Translations under genes and position numbers: made by a program | Source: Stieleria tagensis | GTDB taxonomy: Bacteria; Planctomycetota; Planctomycetia; Pirellulales; Pirellulaceae | DNA: 64,000 nt | NCBI RefSeq assembly: GCF_024129865.1 | Contig: NZ_JAMYFE010000042.1 | Coordinates: forward strand, 62,001 to 126,000 | Direction of reading: 5' to 3' | In this document: piece by piece, positions 54,632 to 63,551 of the stretch | Layout: every line of letters starts with the position of its first letter | Numbering within the stretch: position 1 is the first letter of the stretch | Notes under the pieces: model-generated | Told to the model about the DNA's origin: nothing | The model's database searches: none | What the model saw: the letters and a program-made list of their open reading frames with translations, nothing else

Positions 54632-55003
54632 TTGTTGATAAACGAGAGTGAACGTCCGACCGCTCAGTCGCTAGCCGCAGCCAAGTGCGTACCCTGCGAA
54701 GGCGGTGTCGACAAGCTGACCGGTGAACAAGCCGATTCGTATGCCCAAGCCACGCCCGAGTGGGAACTTGATGCTGCGGCATCGGCGATCTCGCGCAAAA
54801 TCAATTGCAAGAATTTTGTCAGGGCGGTTGAACTGGTCAATCGGATTGCCGAAGTCGCCGAAACCCAACAGCATCATCCAGATTTGCACCTGACCGGTTA
54901 TCGTCACCTGAAGGTCGTGCTGACGACCCATGCGATCGGTGGCCTGAGTGAAAACGATTTTATCTTGGCGGCGCAGATCGACCAACTGTTGGCCAATCGA
55001 TGA
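54632..55003 (+). CDS. phhB: Pterin-4a-carbinolamine dehydratase
   Basis: 123 residues from TTG 54632 (TTG 54635 is equally possible; AAAGGGA lies upstream). The DCoH/PCD signature is complete: NFVRAVELVNRIAEVAETQQ, HHPDLHLTGYRHLKVVLTTH with the active-site His pair, and IGGLSENDFILAAQIDQL. The enzyme dehydrates 4a-hydroxytetrahydrobiopterin formed by aromatic hydroxylases, or acts in a pterin-cofactor pathway. No aromatic hydroxylase is seen nearby. Coupled by ATGA overlap to the next gene. Confidence 0.93.
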   Translation: MLINESERPTAQSLAAAKCVPCEGGVDKLTGEQADSYAQATPEWELDAAASAISRKINCKNFVRAVELVNRIAEVAETQQHHPDLHLTGYRHLKVVLTTHAIGGLSENDFILAAQIDQLLANR

Positions 55004-55347
55004 CACCGCTGCCACGACACCGTGTCCTGTCGCTGTTGTCGGAATGCACCGGCGATGAAATTTGGAGTGTCGCGTATTGCCGCACACGGCGGTTGCCGGA
55101 GGATTGGATCGAGCAACTTTCCGATGCCTATGAGTCGGGGTTCAATCACGACCATCAAACGATCTACACCGATGATGGCGTCACCAACCAGTATCACGGC
55201 ATTCGTGATGTGGACTTGGCAATCCGCTTGGCCACATCAATGGGGATTCACGTCGACGAACATGCGTCGGCCCGACTCAGCCGAACGCGATTGGTGCAAG
55301 CGATCAAAGACGCGGTGATGAACGGCGACGACACGCTAGGCACGTAA
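55000..55347 (+). CDS. Hypothetical protein coupled to phhB
   Basis: 115 residues from ATG 55000, overlapping phhB by 4 nt. I do not recognise a family. Acidic, soluble, with a GFNHDHQTIYTDDGVTNQYH segment and a helical C-terminus (ARLSRTRLVQAIKDAVMNGD). The translational coupling suggests a link to the dehydratase. Its last 12 nt overlap the convergent esterase gene. Confidence 0.7.
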   Translation: MTPLPRHRVLSLLSECTGDEIWSVAYCRTRRLPEDWIEQLSDAYESGFNHDHQTIYTDDGVTNQYHGIRDVDLAIRLATSMGIHVDEHASARLSRTRLVQAIKDAVMNGDDTLGT

Positions 55348-56250
55348 CCGTTGTCCGGTCTGCTGTGCGAGATCGCGACCGATTTCCAGTCCACGGTCGA
55401 ACAGGCCGGCGAAGTGCACGAAACCATGCAGCACCCCATCGCATTGAAGGTGTGTGACCGGAACGCCGGCGGCCTGTAGTTGGCTGGCATAGGCGTTGCC
55501 TTCGTCACGCAAGACATCGTACTCGGCCGTGACAATCAGCGCAGCGGGCAGTCCTGCGAGAGAAGGCGTGCGACTGGGAACCGATGCGGCGGATGCGGGT
55601 TGGTCGCCCAGGAACTGGTTCCAAAACCAACGCATCGAATCGCGGGTCAGGCCGTATCCTTGGGAAAATTCGCGATAGGATTCGGTCTCGAAATGGGGCT
55701 CAATCACTGGATAGAACAATGTTTGCAATGCGATCTGGGGGCCGGACCGATCACGTGCTCGAATCGCAACGGCGGTCGCCAAATAGCCGCCGGCACTGTC
55801 CCCGGCGACCGCGAGTCGCGAGGCATCAACGTTCAGCAGCGACGCGTTATCGACGACAAATTGCGTGGCCCGATAACAATCATCGATCGGACCGGGGAAC
55901 GAATTTTCCGGTGACAGGCCATAGTCGACCGACACCACGGCACAGCCGGAATCGATGGCAAACCGACGGCACAGGGCATCATGCGAGGCAATGTTGCCCA
56001 GCACCCATCCGCCACCGTGAAAGAACATCACCACCGGTCGTGGATCGGCGTGGTCGACGTACAGTCGTAACCGAATTCCGTCAGGTGTGCTGTGGTCTTC
56101 GACCCGCGAGACCGGCGGGCTCTCGCCGTGTGCGCCCACCAAAGAATCAAATACCGCGCGTGCGTCGTCGACGCCTAACTGTTCCCAGCTAGGCGGATTC
56201 TGCTGGGCCAATTGATCCAAAAACGATTGAGATTGCGGGTGAAGTGGCAT
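55336..56250 (-). CDS. HSL-type alpha/beta hydrolase (esterase/lipase)
   Basis: 304 residues from ATG 56250, overlapping the stop of the upstream gene by one base (TGATG). The hormone-sensitive-lipase family oxyanion motif HGGGWVLGN is followed by the nucleophile VAGDSAGGYLAT, and the acid and His lie in YDVLRDEGNAY and VLHGFVHFAG. Cytoplasmic carboxylesterase on short acyl esters is the usual role. In an operon with a large secreted protein. Confidence 0.9.
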   Translation of the reverse strand: MPLHPQSQSFLDQLAQQNPPSWEQLGVDDARAVFDSLVGAHGESPPVSRVEDHSTPDGIRLRLYVDHADPRPVVMFFHGGGWVLGNIASHDALCRRFAIDSGCAVVSVDYGLSPENSFPGPIDDCYRATQFVVDNASLLNVDASRLAVAGDSAGGYLATAVAIRARDRSGPQIALQTLFYPVIEPHFETESYREFSQGYGLTRDSMRWFWNQFLGDQPASAASVPSRTPSLAGLPAALIVTAEYDVLRDEGNAYASQLQAAGVPVTHLQCDGVLHGFVHFAGLFDRGLEIGRDLAQQTGQRLRA

Positions 56251-58370
56251 CAGTCTAGTGGTCGGGGGGTAGCATCGGAAGCAGCTGGAACAGCCCATGG
56301 TTCCAGTTGTTTGCCGATCGATTCGTACTCGGTCATGGAGCTGCCGGCGGATTCTATCAGACCGATGCGAAACGATTGGGCACCAGTCAGCAGCGGATCA
56401 ATCCCCTTGGGGCCGCGTCCGAACCCCAACACAACCATGCCGTCGTCAGCATCAAGCCCTTGATCGCTGGCGCCCAGGTGCGAGAACGTGTCACGCTGCT
56501 GGTCTGCGGTCCGGTGTGCGATCGCCAGCACCCGTGCAACTGAACTGTCGCCTAGATAGACCCAGCGAAAATGCCCCTCGATTCGTTCCCCGGCCATGTA
56601 GTCGCGCGGTTGGGTCACCGGCGACAGTGAATCGGTGGCGAAGTACTGTTGGTCGGGCGCCCAGCGTCCGGCAACCGGGCCTTCGTACAGAAACCAAAAC
56701 TTGCGTTGGGCAACGTCGGTTTCCACCGTCAAATCCACATGCTGATCGCTGAACGTCCAACGCAATCGCCATTGTCCACTGTCGCTGGTCGACAGAATCG
56801 TTCGCTCGTCGATTTGGCGGCTTTGACCGCGGTCCCAACCAGGATGTCCGAACCCGCTTTCATCGCCACCAAACAATAGATTTGGCATTCCGCGAAAGGC
56901 CGCCGCCGCCGAGGCGGGGTACTGATCCCAGGGCTTTTTTTTGAAGGCGATCCAATCGTTGCCGTCGAGATCGATCAGACGTGATAGGCCGCCGGATCGT
57001 TGATCCAGCCAATAGGTTGCGGCGGGTGTGTTGACGACAAAATGATCGCGCTGTTGGTACAAGTCCTGCTGGATTGAAACCGCCGGTCGCGGCATCCGCA
57101 CGGCGATCGCAGGTCCCGGCCACAAAACTTCCAACATGTGGTGCTCGGTTGTCGAATGCATCGCAAACGTGTTGGTCCCCGATTTCAGCGATTCGACCGG
57201 CAGTGGCAATCGATCATAGTCATAAAAATGGTTCTTGCCGCCAATCGCCAACTCGTGATTGTTGATACGAATCGGATCGTGATGACCATCCCAGCCGTGC
57301 CAGGTCCGCAAGTGCAAGATTGCTTCACTGGCCGATGCGATTGGATCAGTCGACGGGATCGTGAACGTACAGGATTGAGTTTCATCCGCACGCACACTGA
57401 AGTCTTCTGGAACGTCTTCTGCCCGATACAGTTTGACCGACACATCGGGCCGGACGAGCGATAGGCCGGTGACCGGTTCGGTCACCGTCCAGTAGCCTCG
57501 TGAGTCTTGGATCCGGGCCACCAGCGCGACCGCGCCGGGCCGTTGGTCGGGCACCCAGTGGGTGTCCCAGGTGGTTTGGTAAGGCTGTTGCCAAAGTGTG
57601 CCAACGTGGTCGCGAAGTTCATTGGGTTGGCCGCTGACCAGTTGAAAATGACTTTCATGATAGCCGTCATAGACCCCGTCACCGTCTTCGTCATAGCCAT
57701 CGTAGGACGCCAGGACATCGATCCGAGAAACGCCCATCGTGGCATCCGCCTGGATCTGAACCGTTGGGTTTTCGCCAAGCGCCGCGCCCGGTGCGGGTGA
57801 TGTAATACGACCACTCATTCGTTGTTTTTCACCCTTTTTGACCGGGTCGTAATAAATGCGAACGACCAGTGAATACAGGCCCCACTGTCCCCAGCCGAAT
57901 CCGCCTTGTTCATCACAATCAGCGTCAAAAATATTCACGCCTTCACGCAAATCCTGTAGCGGAATCGCGACGATCGGATTGTCTTGATACATCAACTGTT
58001 CGGCGCGGATCCCCGCCGGAACGGATTCGATCTCGGGAACGTTGATCCAAGCATTGTCGTTGAAGCGAATTCGTTTGTTGATCGTGCCGCGGTGGCCTCC
58101 CCAACGATCGAACAATGCTTCGGCGCGAACGGCATGCTGCAAATCATCGATTTGGATTTCCAGCCGCGCGTTGGGTAGGTGTTCTTTCGCGGCGTCGAAC
58201 TTTTTGACCGCTTCTTTGTCGGTCACTCTCCAGTCACGATTGCCACCGTTGTGTTTGGCGAACTCGCGATACAAGTCCCCGGGTTCAGGCCCCATGGCAA
58301 CGACGCCGCAGGGCCACAGACCCAACGCCATCAGAAGAACACATTGGGTCAAGGTTCGAATCGTCATCAC
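56250..58370 (-). CDS. Large secreted beta-rich hypothetical protein
   Basis: 706 residues. Signal peptide MMTIRTLTQCVLLMALGLWP ending near VVA. I recognise no catalytic family. The N-terminal third looks like a jelly-roll domain (NARLEIQIDDLQHAVRAEAL, NDNAWINVPEIESVP), followed by an Ig-like region with a calcium-loop-like DEDGDGVYDGYHES and, in the C-terminal third, a beta-sandwich-like domain that often accompanies polysaccharide-active proteins (YWLDQRSGGLSRLIDLDGND). A carbohydrate-binding or lyase-like role is possible. Co-translated with the esterase gene. Confidence 0.72.
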   Translation of the reverse strand: MMTIRTLTQCVLLMALGLWPCGVVAMGPEPGDLYREFAKHNGGNRDWRVTDKEAVKKFDAAKEHLPNARLEIQIDDLQHAVRAEALFDRWGGHRGTINKRIRFNDNAWINVPEIESVPAGIRAEQLMYQDNPIVAIPLQDLREGVNIFDADCDEQGGFGWGQWGLYSLVVRIYYDPVKKGEKQRMSGRITSPAPGAALGENPTVQIQADATMGVSRIDVLASYDGYDEDGDGVYDGYHESHFQLVSGQPNELRDHVGTLWQQPYQTTWDTHWVPDQRPGAVALVARIQDSRGYWTVTEPVTGLSLVRPDVSVKLYRAEDVPEDFSVRADETQSCTFTIPSTDPIASASEAILHLRTWHGWDGHHDPIRINNHELAIGGKNHFYDYDRLPLPVESLKSGTNTFAMHSTTEHHMLEVLWPGPAIAVRMPRPAVSIQQDLYQQRDHFVVNTPAATYWLDQRSGGLSRLIDLDGNDWIAFKKKPWDQYPASAAAAFRGMPNLLFGGDESGFGHPGWDRGQSRQIDERTILSTSDSGQWRLRWTFSDQHVDLTVETDVAQRKFWFLYEGPVAGRWAPDQQYFATDSLSPVTQPRDYMAGERIEGHFRWVYLGDSSVARVLAIAHRTADQQRDTFSHLGASDQGLDADDGMVVLGFGRGPKGIDPLLTGAQSFRIGLIESAGSSMTEYESIGKQLEPWAVPAASDATPRPLD

Positions 58371-58652
58371 AAATCACTGCGGGGGAAAGGGATGGCTGGA
58401 CGGGCACCACTGTCAAAACGGTTTGCCATGTTTTACCACGAATAACACCAATGGCACGAATACCCATGCTCGGTGTCCGGATTCGTGTCGTTGGAGTGAT
58501 TCGTGGTTCCCTCTTCACCAGTAGGCCAGGTGCAACCTGGCGGTGAGCGCTGGTGCGGAGGATTCATCCGACCATGCGCCACTGCGTCTGAAACCTGTCT
58601 GGTCGAATCAATCCTCCACACCAACCAAAGCGACTGCCCCTTTGCGAAACGA
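58371..58652. other. Intergenic region with family 3 palindrome
   Basis: 282 nt between two minus-strand genes. It contains the long palindrome at 58435-58507 (listed separately) and a small perfect hairpin CCAGGTGCAACCTGG (58527-58541). No gene is supported. Confidence 0.6.
58435..58507. repeat. Long imperfect palindrome, family 3
   Basis: Arms ACCACGAATAACACCAATGG plus CACGAAT (58435-58461) and its near-complement ATTCGTGTCGTTGGAGTGAT plus TCGTGGT (58481-58507) are 27 nt each with about five mismatches and a 19-nt loop. The ACCACGAAT-type sequence is of a kind seen as dispersed intergenic repeats in many bacteria. Only one copy was found here. Confidence 0.75.
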
Positions 58653-59924
58653 TCAGTTCGTGGCGAAGAGTTGATTGATCTCTTCGGCCAGGATTGCAAA
58701 GCCCTTGCGGAGAACTGATTCGGGCGCGGTGAAACTGATTCGCAGGCATTCGTTGCGGTGATCCCATGACGGATCATCGATGCCAAAGAAAAAGTAGTGG
58801 CCGGAAATCACCAACACACCACGGCGCTTCAGTCGATCATAGAGTTCTGCCGAGGTGATCGGCAAACCTTCGACCCATAACCAGATGAAAAACGCGCCTT
58901 CACTGCGATGGATTCGATAGGGCACCGAATCGTCGAGTACATCACTTAACCAGGTTTGGACTTCGGCAGCTCGCTGTTGATAGAACGGTCGAATCAGTTC
59001 ACGGCTGACCGTCAGGATTTCATCGCTTTCGATCAACGGTTGGATGATGGCTTGGCCGACATTGTTGTTGGCCAGGGAGGTGATCGCATTCATCGACGAG
59101 ATCGTTTCGATGACCGCTTGATCGGCGATCACGATGCCGGTTCGCGTCCCCGGTAACCCCAGTTTCGAAAGACTGTAGGTCAGTACCATCGACGGATTCC
59201 AAATCGGTGAGGTGTCGGTAAAGATCACGCCGGGAAATGGGTCGCCGTAGGCGTTGTCGACGATCAGTGGAATCCCATGCTGGTCGGCCAATTCCGCAAG
59301 TCGCTGAAGTTCTTCATCGCCGATCACATTGGACGATGGGTTGGTCGGACGCGACAAACAGATCGCGGCGATCTGGTCATCGATTCGCAGCGAGTCGAAA
59401 TCAATCGAGTATTTGAATTCATGATCCCCGATCCGCTCGATCAACGGTCGCACGCCGCGGAACAATTCACAAGACGTCGATTGGTCGGCATAGCCGATGT
59501 ATTCGGGAACGATCGGCAGTAAGATTTTTTTGGTCGTGCCGTCATCGAATTGCCCGGCGAGTGCATTGAGCAGCAGGAAAAATGCCGTTTGGCCGCCCGC
59601 CGTGATACAGACATTTTCACCGCTGATCGGCCAGCCGAACTCACGCCGAAACAAACTTGCGACGGCATCGCGAAACGCTGCGTCACCACCAGGCGGCTGA
59701 TAATCGCCCAACACGCGGTTGACCTGCTGAGGATCCGCCGCGATCTCGCTCAAGCGCTGCGCCCAAATTTGATCGACCTGAGGAATGTGAGCCGGTTGGC
59801 CCCCGCCCAACATGCACAGATTTTCGTCGCCCGATGCCAGAGCCTGGCCCAAATCCTGCATCAATTCACCGATGCCCGACTGCAATGCCAGACGATTTCC
59901 AAAAGTCGAAAGTGGGTATTTCAT
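58653..59924 (-). CDS. Class I/II aminotransferase, AvtA-like (valine-pyruvate)
   Basis: 423 residues from ATG 59924 (MKYPLSTFGNRLALQSGIGE). PLP-fold type I enzyme with the AvtA pattern: MLGGGQPAHIPQV, NVCITAGGQTAFFLLLNALA, VPEYIGYADQ, SRPTNPSSNVIG, LIVDNAYGDPFPG and the PLP Lys in SLSKLGLPGTRTG. Valine-pyruvate transaminase activity is the usual assignment, but other branched-chain or alanine substrates are possible. Length is normal. The gene stands alone with a repeat region on its 3' side. Confidence 0.88.
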   Translation of the reverse strand: MKYPLSTFGNRLALQSGIGELMQDLGQALASGDENLCMLGGGQPAHIPQVDQIWAQRLSEIAADPQQVNRVLGDYQPPGGDAAFRDAVASLFRREFGWPISGENVCITAGGQTAFFLLLNALAGQFDDGTTKKILLPIVPEYIGYADQSTSCELFRGVRPLIERIGDHEFKYSIDFDSLRIDDQIAAICLSRPTNPSSNVIGDEELQRLAELADQHGIPLIVDNAYGDPFPGVIFTDTSPIWNPSMVLTYSLSKLGLPGTRTGIVIADQAVIETISSMNAITSLANNNVGQAIIQPLIESDEILTVSRELIRPFYQQRAAEVQTWLSDVLDDSVPYRIHRSEGAFFIWLWVEGLPITSAELYDRLKRRGVLVISGHYFFFGIDDPSWDHRNECLRISFTAPESVLRKGFAILAEEINQLFATN

Positions 59925-60005
59925 AGCCGTCGGTACAGTCAATATTTGCTGGGGGCGAGATTCGGATGACGGGGGACGTGACTCCGATTCCGGCCGCCGG
60001 GTTCG

Positions 60006-60488
60006 TCAAGATTTCGCCAGATCATCGCGCTGAGTCTGGAAAAGGCGGACGCAGTCACGGCGAAAGCGGGCGTATCCGATGCCGATCGCGAGCACACAGA
60101 ACACCACAATGGAAAATGGGTGTGCCCCCGCATCCATCAATCGGGCCGTGTCCAACAGTGGGTCCTCGGTCAGCCATGCGAGGGCAAGATAACATCCATT
60201 GGCCAACAAACAAAAGTCGGCGACAAACACCGCCCAGTGACGACGAATGAAACCTGCCAGCAGTGCTGGCAGGGCAATGCCGATCAGCGGTCCGGACCAC
60301 AGGGTCAACAGGGGATAAGGATCTGGGTGGTGAAAACTGTAGGGCAACCTCCACGGCGCCAGGTCAAAGTCCGTCAACTTGGCTCCGCCACAGTAGCCGC
60401 CGATCAAGTGACCCAGTTCATGAGTCGTCGTCATGGTGACCCAAGACAGTCCCAGCAAGAGAAACAATGTGGCGCAGCGGCGGATCAC
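60006..60488 (-). CDS. Small M50-like membrane metallopeptidase
   Basis: 160 residues from GTG 60488, overlapping the stop of the upstream gene (GTGA). The HExxH motif is in THELGHLIGGYCGG, and the family glycine/proline helix in LLTLWSGPLIGIALPALLAG. Four membrane helices. It resembles a minimal M50-type (S2P-like) protease without PDZ domain. Because it is so short, an inactive or regulatory role cannot be excluded, but the zinc site is intact. Coupled to an STN-domain protein. Confidence 0.75.
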   Translation of the reverse strand: MIRRCATLFLLLGLSWVTMTTTHELGHLIGGYCGGAKLTDFDLAPWRLPYSFHHPDPYPLLTLWSGPLIGIALPALLAGFIRRHWAVFVADFCLLANGCYLALAWLTEDPLLDTARLMDAGAHPFSIVVFCVLAIGIGYARFRRDCVRLFQTQRDDLAKS

Positions 60489-61207
60489 TGGCCGTATTTT
60501 TCGGATAGTTTTGCCAAGAATTCTTTGATTTGGTCGTGCACATCGCTGGTCGTCGACACCACTACCAAATGGTCAAGACCGTGGATGGATGATGGGCCGC
60601 CCAGAGTTTCCCAGGTGTCAGGCACGATTGTGGAACTGATGATTTTGATCACCTGCTCGGCCTTGGGTCGCAGATTATCGGGCAACTGGTAGATTTCCAG
60701 AATCAAACTGTTCTCGGCCGCCGCACGAGTCGTCAGTTGCAATACCTCGTTTTTGATCATGTAGGTCATGTCCAAGTCTCGCAGCAACAGTCGCAGCGCG
60801 CTGCGCAGTGACGTCTTGGACAAACTTAGATTCACGCCCTGGTCTTTAGTCAATCCGATTTCTTCGAGCGCGCGATAGTCGATCACGATTGGAATGTCAT
60901 GCATTGTTGACAGAACCTGCACCGCCTCCGCCAACGGTGTTTCGACAAAATTGAATGACGTCTCTGAATCAAGCGCTGCTTGGATTTGCTGTTCCACGTC
61001 ATGTTGGCGTGGGGTGGCAACGTGGACTGGCTTGCGACCGTTTTGAAGAGCCTTTCGCGCTTGCGCGACGGGTGTCGCTGTTGCCTTTCCGCCGAATGGG
61101 TCGGGTCGTTGTCCATTGCCAAACGGATCGTCACTTTGTGAAAAAGCATTGGCAGAAAACAGAACCGAACCGGTTAACAGCAACGTGGTCGCAAGAAGTC
61201 GCATCAA
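60485..61207 (-). CDS. Secreted STN/secretin-type domain protein
   Basis: 240 residues. Signal peptide MMRLLATTLLLTGSVLFSAN; a Gly/Asp-rich linker (DDPFGNGQRPDPFGGKATAT) leads into an STN-like domain (FVETPLAEAVQVLSTMHDIP, VNLSLSKTSLRSALRLLLRD, MTYMIKNEVLQLTT) and a C-terminal domain similar to secretin N-type modules (DHLVVVSTTSDVHDQIKEFL). Many planctomycete proteins share this architecture; the role is not known. The stop overlaps the GTG start of the M50-like protein. Confidence 0.8.
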   Translation of the reverse strand: MMRLLATTLLLTGSVLFSANAFSQSDDPFGNGQRPDPFGGKATATPVAQARKALQNGRKPVHVATPRQHDVEQQIQAALDSETSFNFVETPLAEAVQVLSTMHDIPIVIDYRALEEIGLTKDQGVNLSLSKTSLRSALRLLLRDLDMTYMIKNEVLQLTTRAAAENSLILEIYQLPDNLRPKAEQVIKIISSTIVPDTWETLGGPSSIHGLDHLVVVSTTSDVHDQIKEFLAKLSEKYGQ

Positions 61208-61397
61208 AGCACCTGTGGGGGATTAGAAGAGAGTGGGCTTGGGGGGGCGAGCTACCAGGCTGAATCTTCTCACGCTACAACCGCAATTGCAAGCGATTTC
61301 GCGTCGGGTGACGGGGCGCTTGCCGGGTTTTCATCCCACACGACAGCCGCCAAACTTTCCAACTCCTTTGTCTCTCTCCGCCGCAGGGACGGTCCTC

Positions 61398-62075
61398 GTG
61401 AGCCAGCTTCCATTGATCGCCGCCCAAGGGATTTCCCGTCGTATCGCGCATCGTAGCTTGCTGGATGATGTGTCGATCGAACTGGTGCCAGGCGACCGAA
61501 TCGGTTTGCTCGGTCCGTCGGGCAGTGGCAAATCGTTGTTGCTGCGCAGTCTGGCGCTGTTAGAGCCGATCGACAGCGGCCAGATTCTGTGGCTGGGGCG
61601 GCCGGTCAGCCATCATCAGGCCAGTGAATTTCGCAGCCAGGTGATGTATGTGCATCAGCGCGCGGCGCCCTTTGAAGGCACGGTCCAGTCGGTCCTGTGC
61701 CTGCCCTATTTGTTGAAGTGTAATCGCGGTCGGACGTTTGATCGGGACTGGATCGTCCGACAACTTCAATCGATCGGCCGCGGCGAATCGTTTTTGTCGC
61801 AGCCACATGAGCAGTTGTCTGGGGGCGAGGCTCAGATCGTCGCGCTATTGCGAGCGGTTCAGATGTCGCCACGTGTGCTGTTGTTGGACGAACCCACGTC
61901 GGCGCTCGATTCCCAGTCCGGCCAACATATCGAATCCATCGTGATCAACTGGTTGGCAGATCAGCCCGATGACCGTGCCATGATTTGGGTGTCGCATGAT
62001 GCCACCCAGGCGCGGCGGATTTGCAACTCCATCATCACGATGCGTAGCGGTCAAACCCAGCTAGAGGAAAACTGA
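61398..62075 (+). CDS. fetA: ABC transporter ATP-binding protein, FetA-like
   Basis: 225 residues from GTG 61398, with AGGGA about 8 nt upstream. The ABC motifs are intact: Walker A GPSGSGKS, signature EQLSGGEAQIVALLRAVQMS, Walker B RVLLLDEPTSALD, and the switch His in VSHDATQ. The adjacent permease belongs to the UPF0014/FetB family, so this is likely FetA of an FetAB-type system, which in E. coli is linked to iron homeostasis and peroxide tolerance. The alternative upstream start (61233) is less convincing. Confidence 0.88.
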   Translation: MSQLPLIAAQGISRRIAHRSLLDDVSIELVPGDRIGLLGPSGSGKSLLLRSLALLEPIDSGQILWLGRPVSHHQASEFRSQVMYVHQRAAPFEGTVQSVLCLPYLLKCNRGRTFDRDWIVRQLQSIGRGESFLSQPHEQLSGGEAQIVALLRAVQMSPRVLLLDEPTSALDSQSGQHIESIVINWLADQPDDRAMIWVSHDATQARRICNSIITMRSGQTQLEEN

Positions 62076-62078
62076 TTG

Positions 62079-62870
62079 ATGGTGGACTACATTGAATTAA
62101 GCAATGCGCAGGTGGCATTGGCGGCGGCGTTGATCGTTATCAATGGAATCATTTCAGTCGTCTTGCGGCTACGAATCGAAAAGATGTTGGTCTTGGCCAG
62201 TGTTCGCACGGTCGTTCAGTTGGCGCTGGTCGGGTTGGTCTTGGAATGGATTTTTCACGTCGACCGTTGGTACGTCGTCATCGCCATCGCGGCCGTGATG
62301 ACCTTGGTCGCCGGGTGGACCGCCGCAGCCCGCAGCAAGCGAACGTTCCCGGGGCTGCGGTTGATCACAACCGTCTCGGTTTGGGCCAGTTCCTGGACAC
62401 TGACTGCGTACGTGTTGTTCGCGGTTTTTTGTGACTTGCCCAAATGGTACGAACCGCAATACGCGATCCCGTTGTTGGGAATGGTCTTGGGCAATGCGCT
62501 GAACGGAATTTCGGTGGGGTTAAGCACGTTCACCGAATCGCTGGTTCGCCAACGCGGTCAGGTTGAAACCTTGATCGCGCTTGGTGCGACGCGTCACGAG
62601 GCCGCCGCCGAACCGATGCGAGAAGCGGTGCGGACGGGGATGATCCCGATCATCAATTCGATGATGGTTGTGGGGTTGGTCAGTCTGCCGGGGATGATGA
62701 CCGGTCAGGTGATTTCGGGCGTTGATCCGGCACAAGCGGTGCGTTACCAAATCGTGATCATGTTCTTGATCGCCGGGGCGACCGCGCTGGGAACCGTGTC
62801 GGTGGTGTACCTGTCGATGCTGCGTTTGTTCGCAACCAACCACCGATTCCGCCGCGAATTGATCGGTTAG
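62079..62870 (+). CDS. fetB: UPF0014 permease, FetB-like
   Basis: 263 residues from ATG 62079, 3 nt after the fetA stop. Family signature is strong: LGNALNGISVGLSTFTESLV, VETLIALGATRHEAA, MREAVRTGMIPIINSMMVVG and LVSLPGMMTGQVISG. About seven membrane helices. With FetA it forms an ABC transporter of uncertain direction and substrate; iron export has been proposed for the E. coli pair. The 3' end overlaps the convergent zinc-ribbon gene by 4 nt. Confidence 0.92.
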   Translation: MVDYIELSNAQVALAAALIVINGIISVVLRLRIEKMLVLASVRTVVQLALVGLVLEWIFHVDRWYVVIAIAAVMTLVAGWTAAARSKRTFPGLRLITTVSVWASSWTLTAYVLFAVFCDLPKWYEPQYAIPLLGMVLGNALNGISVGLSTFTESLVRQRGQVETLIALGATRHEAAAEPMREAVRTGMIPIINSMMVVGLVSLPGMMTGQVISGVDPAQAVRYQIVIMFLIAGATALGTVSVVYLSMLRLFATNHRFRRELIG

Positions 62871-63421
62871 TTTTGAGTGATGTCGTCAACCAGGTCTTGA
62901 CGTTTTCGCCGATACTGCTGCAGATCTTTTTGGTAGGCGTCCGCTTTGTGGTGCATGCGGAATGACATGAAGATTCCAAATCCGACGAACAGCAGCCCAA
63001 ACAACGGAAACAGACGGATCACACCCGGTGCACCCATCCCGGCGCCCGCGCTGGTGATGCCCAGTGCCATCACGGTCCAAAACAATCCGAACAGTGTGAT
63101 GACGACACCACCGATGATCGCACCGCCTTTGGTCGGCAAACTCTGGTGACCGTTCTTGTTGGTGACCATGTGCTGGGATCGCGTCTGTAGCCACTGGGAA
63201 TCCAGCCGATCGATCTCGCTGGACTGTTTGATCTGGGCCACGTCCTGAGCCAGTTTTGCAGTGGTTTCCTGCAGTTCTTCCAACACCGACGTCGTGTAGC
63301 TATTTCCGGTGTGTTCAATCGCCAGTCGTGCTTCGCAGAATCCGCAGGTCACAAACCGAGCCTTGGCTGGCACCTCCAGCGGCGCCCCACAATGATTGCA
63401 CGTCAGCGAAATAACCTTCAT
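62867..63421 (-). CDS. Zinc-ribbon membrane protein of unknown function
   Basis: 184 residues from ATG 63421. The N-terminus has a CxxC...CxxC zinc ribbon (LTCNHCGAPLEVPAKA, FVTCGFCEARLAIEHT), then a coiled-coil stretch (LEELQETTAKLAQDVAQIKQ), two membrane helices and a basic C-terminal helix (YQKDLQQYRRKRQDLVDDI). Probably a cytoplasmic zinc-binding head tethered to the membrane. No functional family recognised. Confidence 0.8.
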   Translation of the reverse strand: MKVISLTCNHCGAPLEVPAKARFVTCGFCEARLAIEHTGNSYTTSVLEELQETTAKLAQDVAQIKQSSEIDRLDSQWLQTRSQHMVTNKNGHQSLPTKGGAIIGGVVITLFGLFWTVMALGITSAGAGMGAPGVIRLFPLFGLLFVGFGIFMSFRMHHKADAYQKDLQQYRRKRQDLVDDITQN

Positions 63422-63551
63422 CAATCCTTACCGTTGCAATTCAAACTTGAAACTGGAACCACTGCTGCGACAAAGTTCGATCGACGGGTACGACGGAATT
63501 CCAGTTCCGTGATACACCGTTCAACCGTAAAGATAGCAGTTTAACTGGCAT

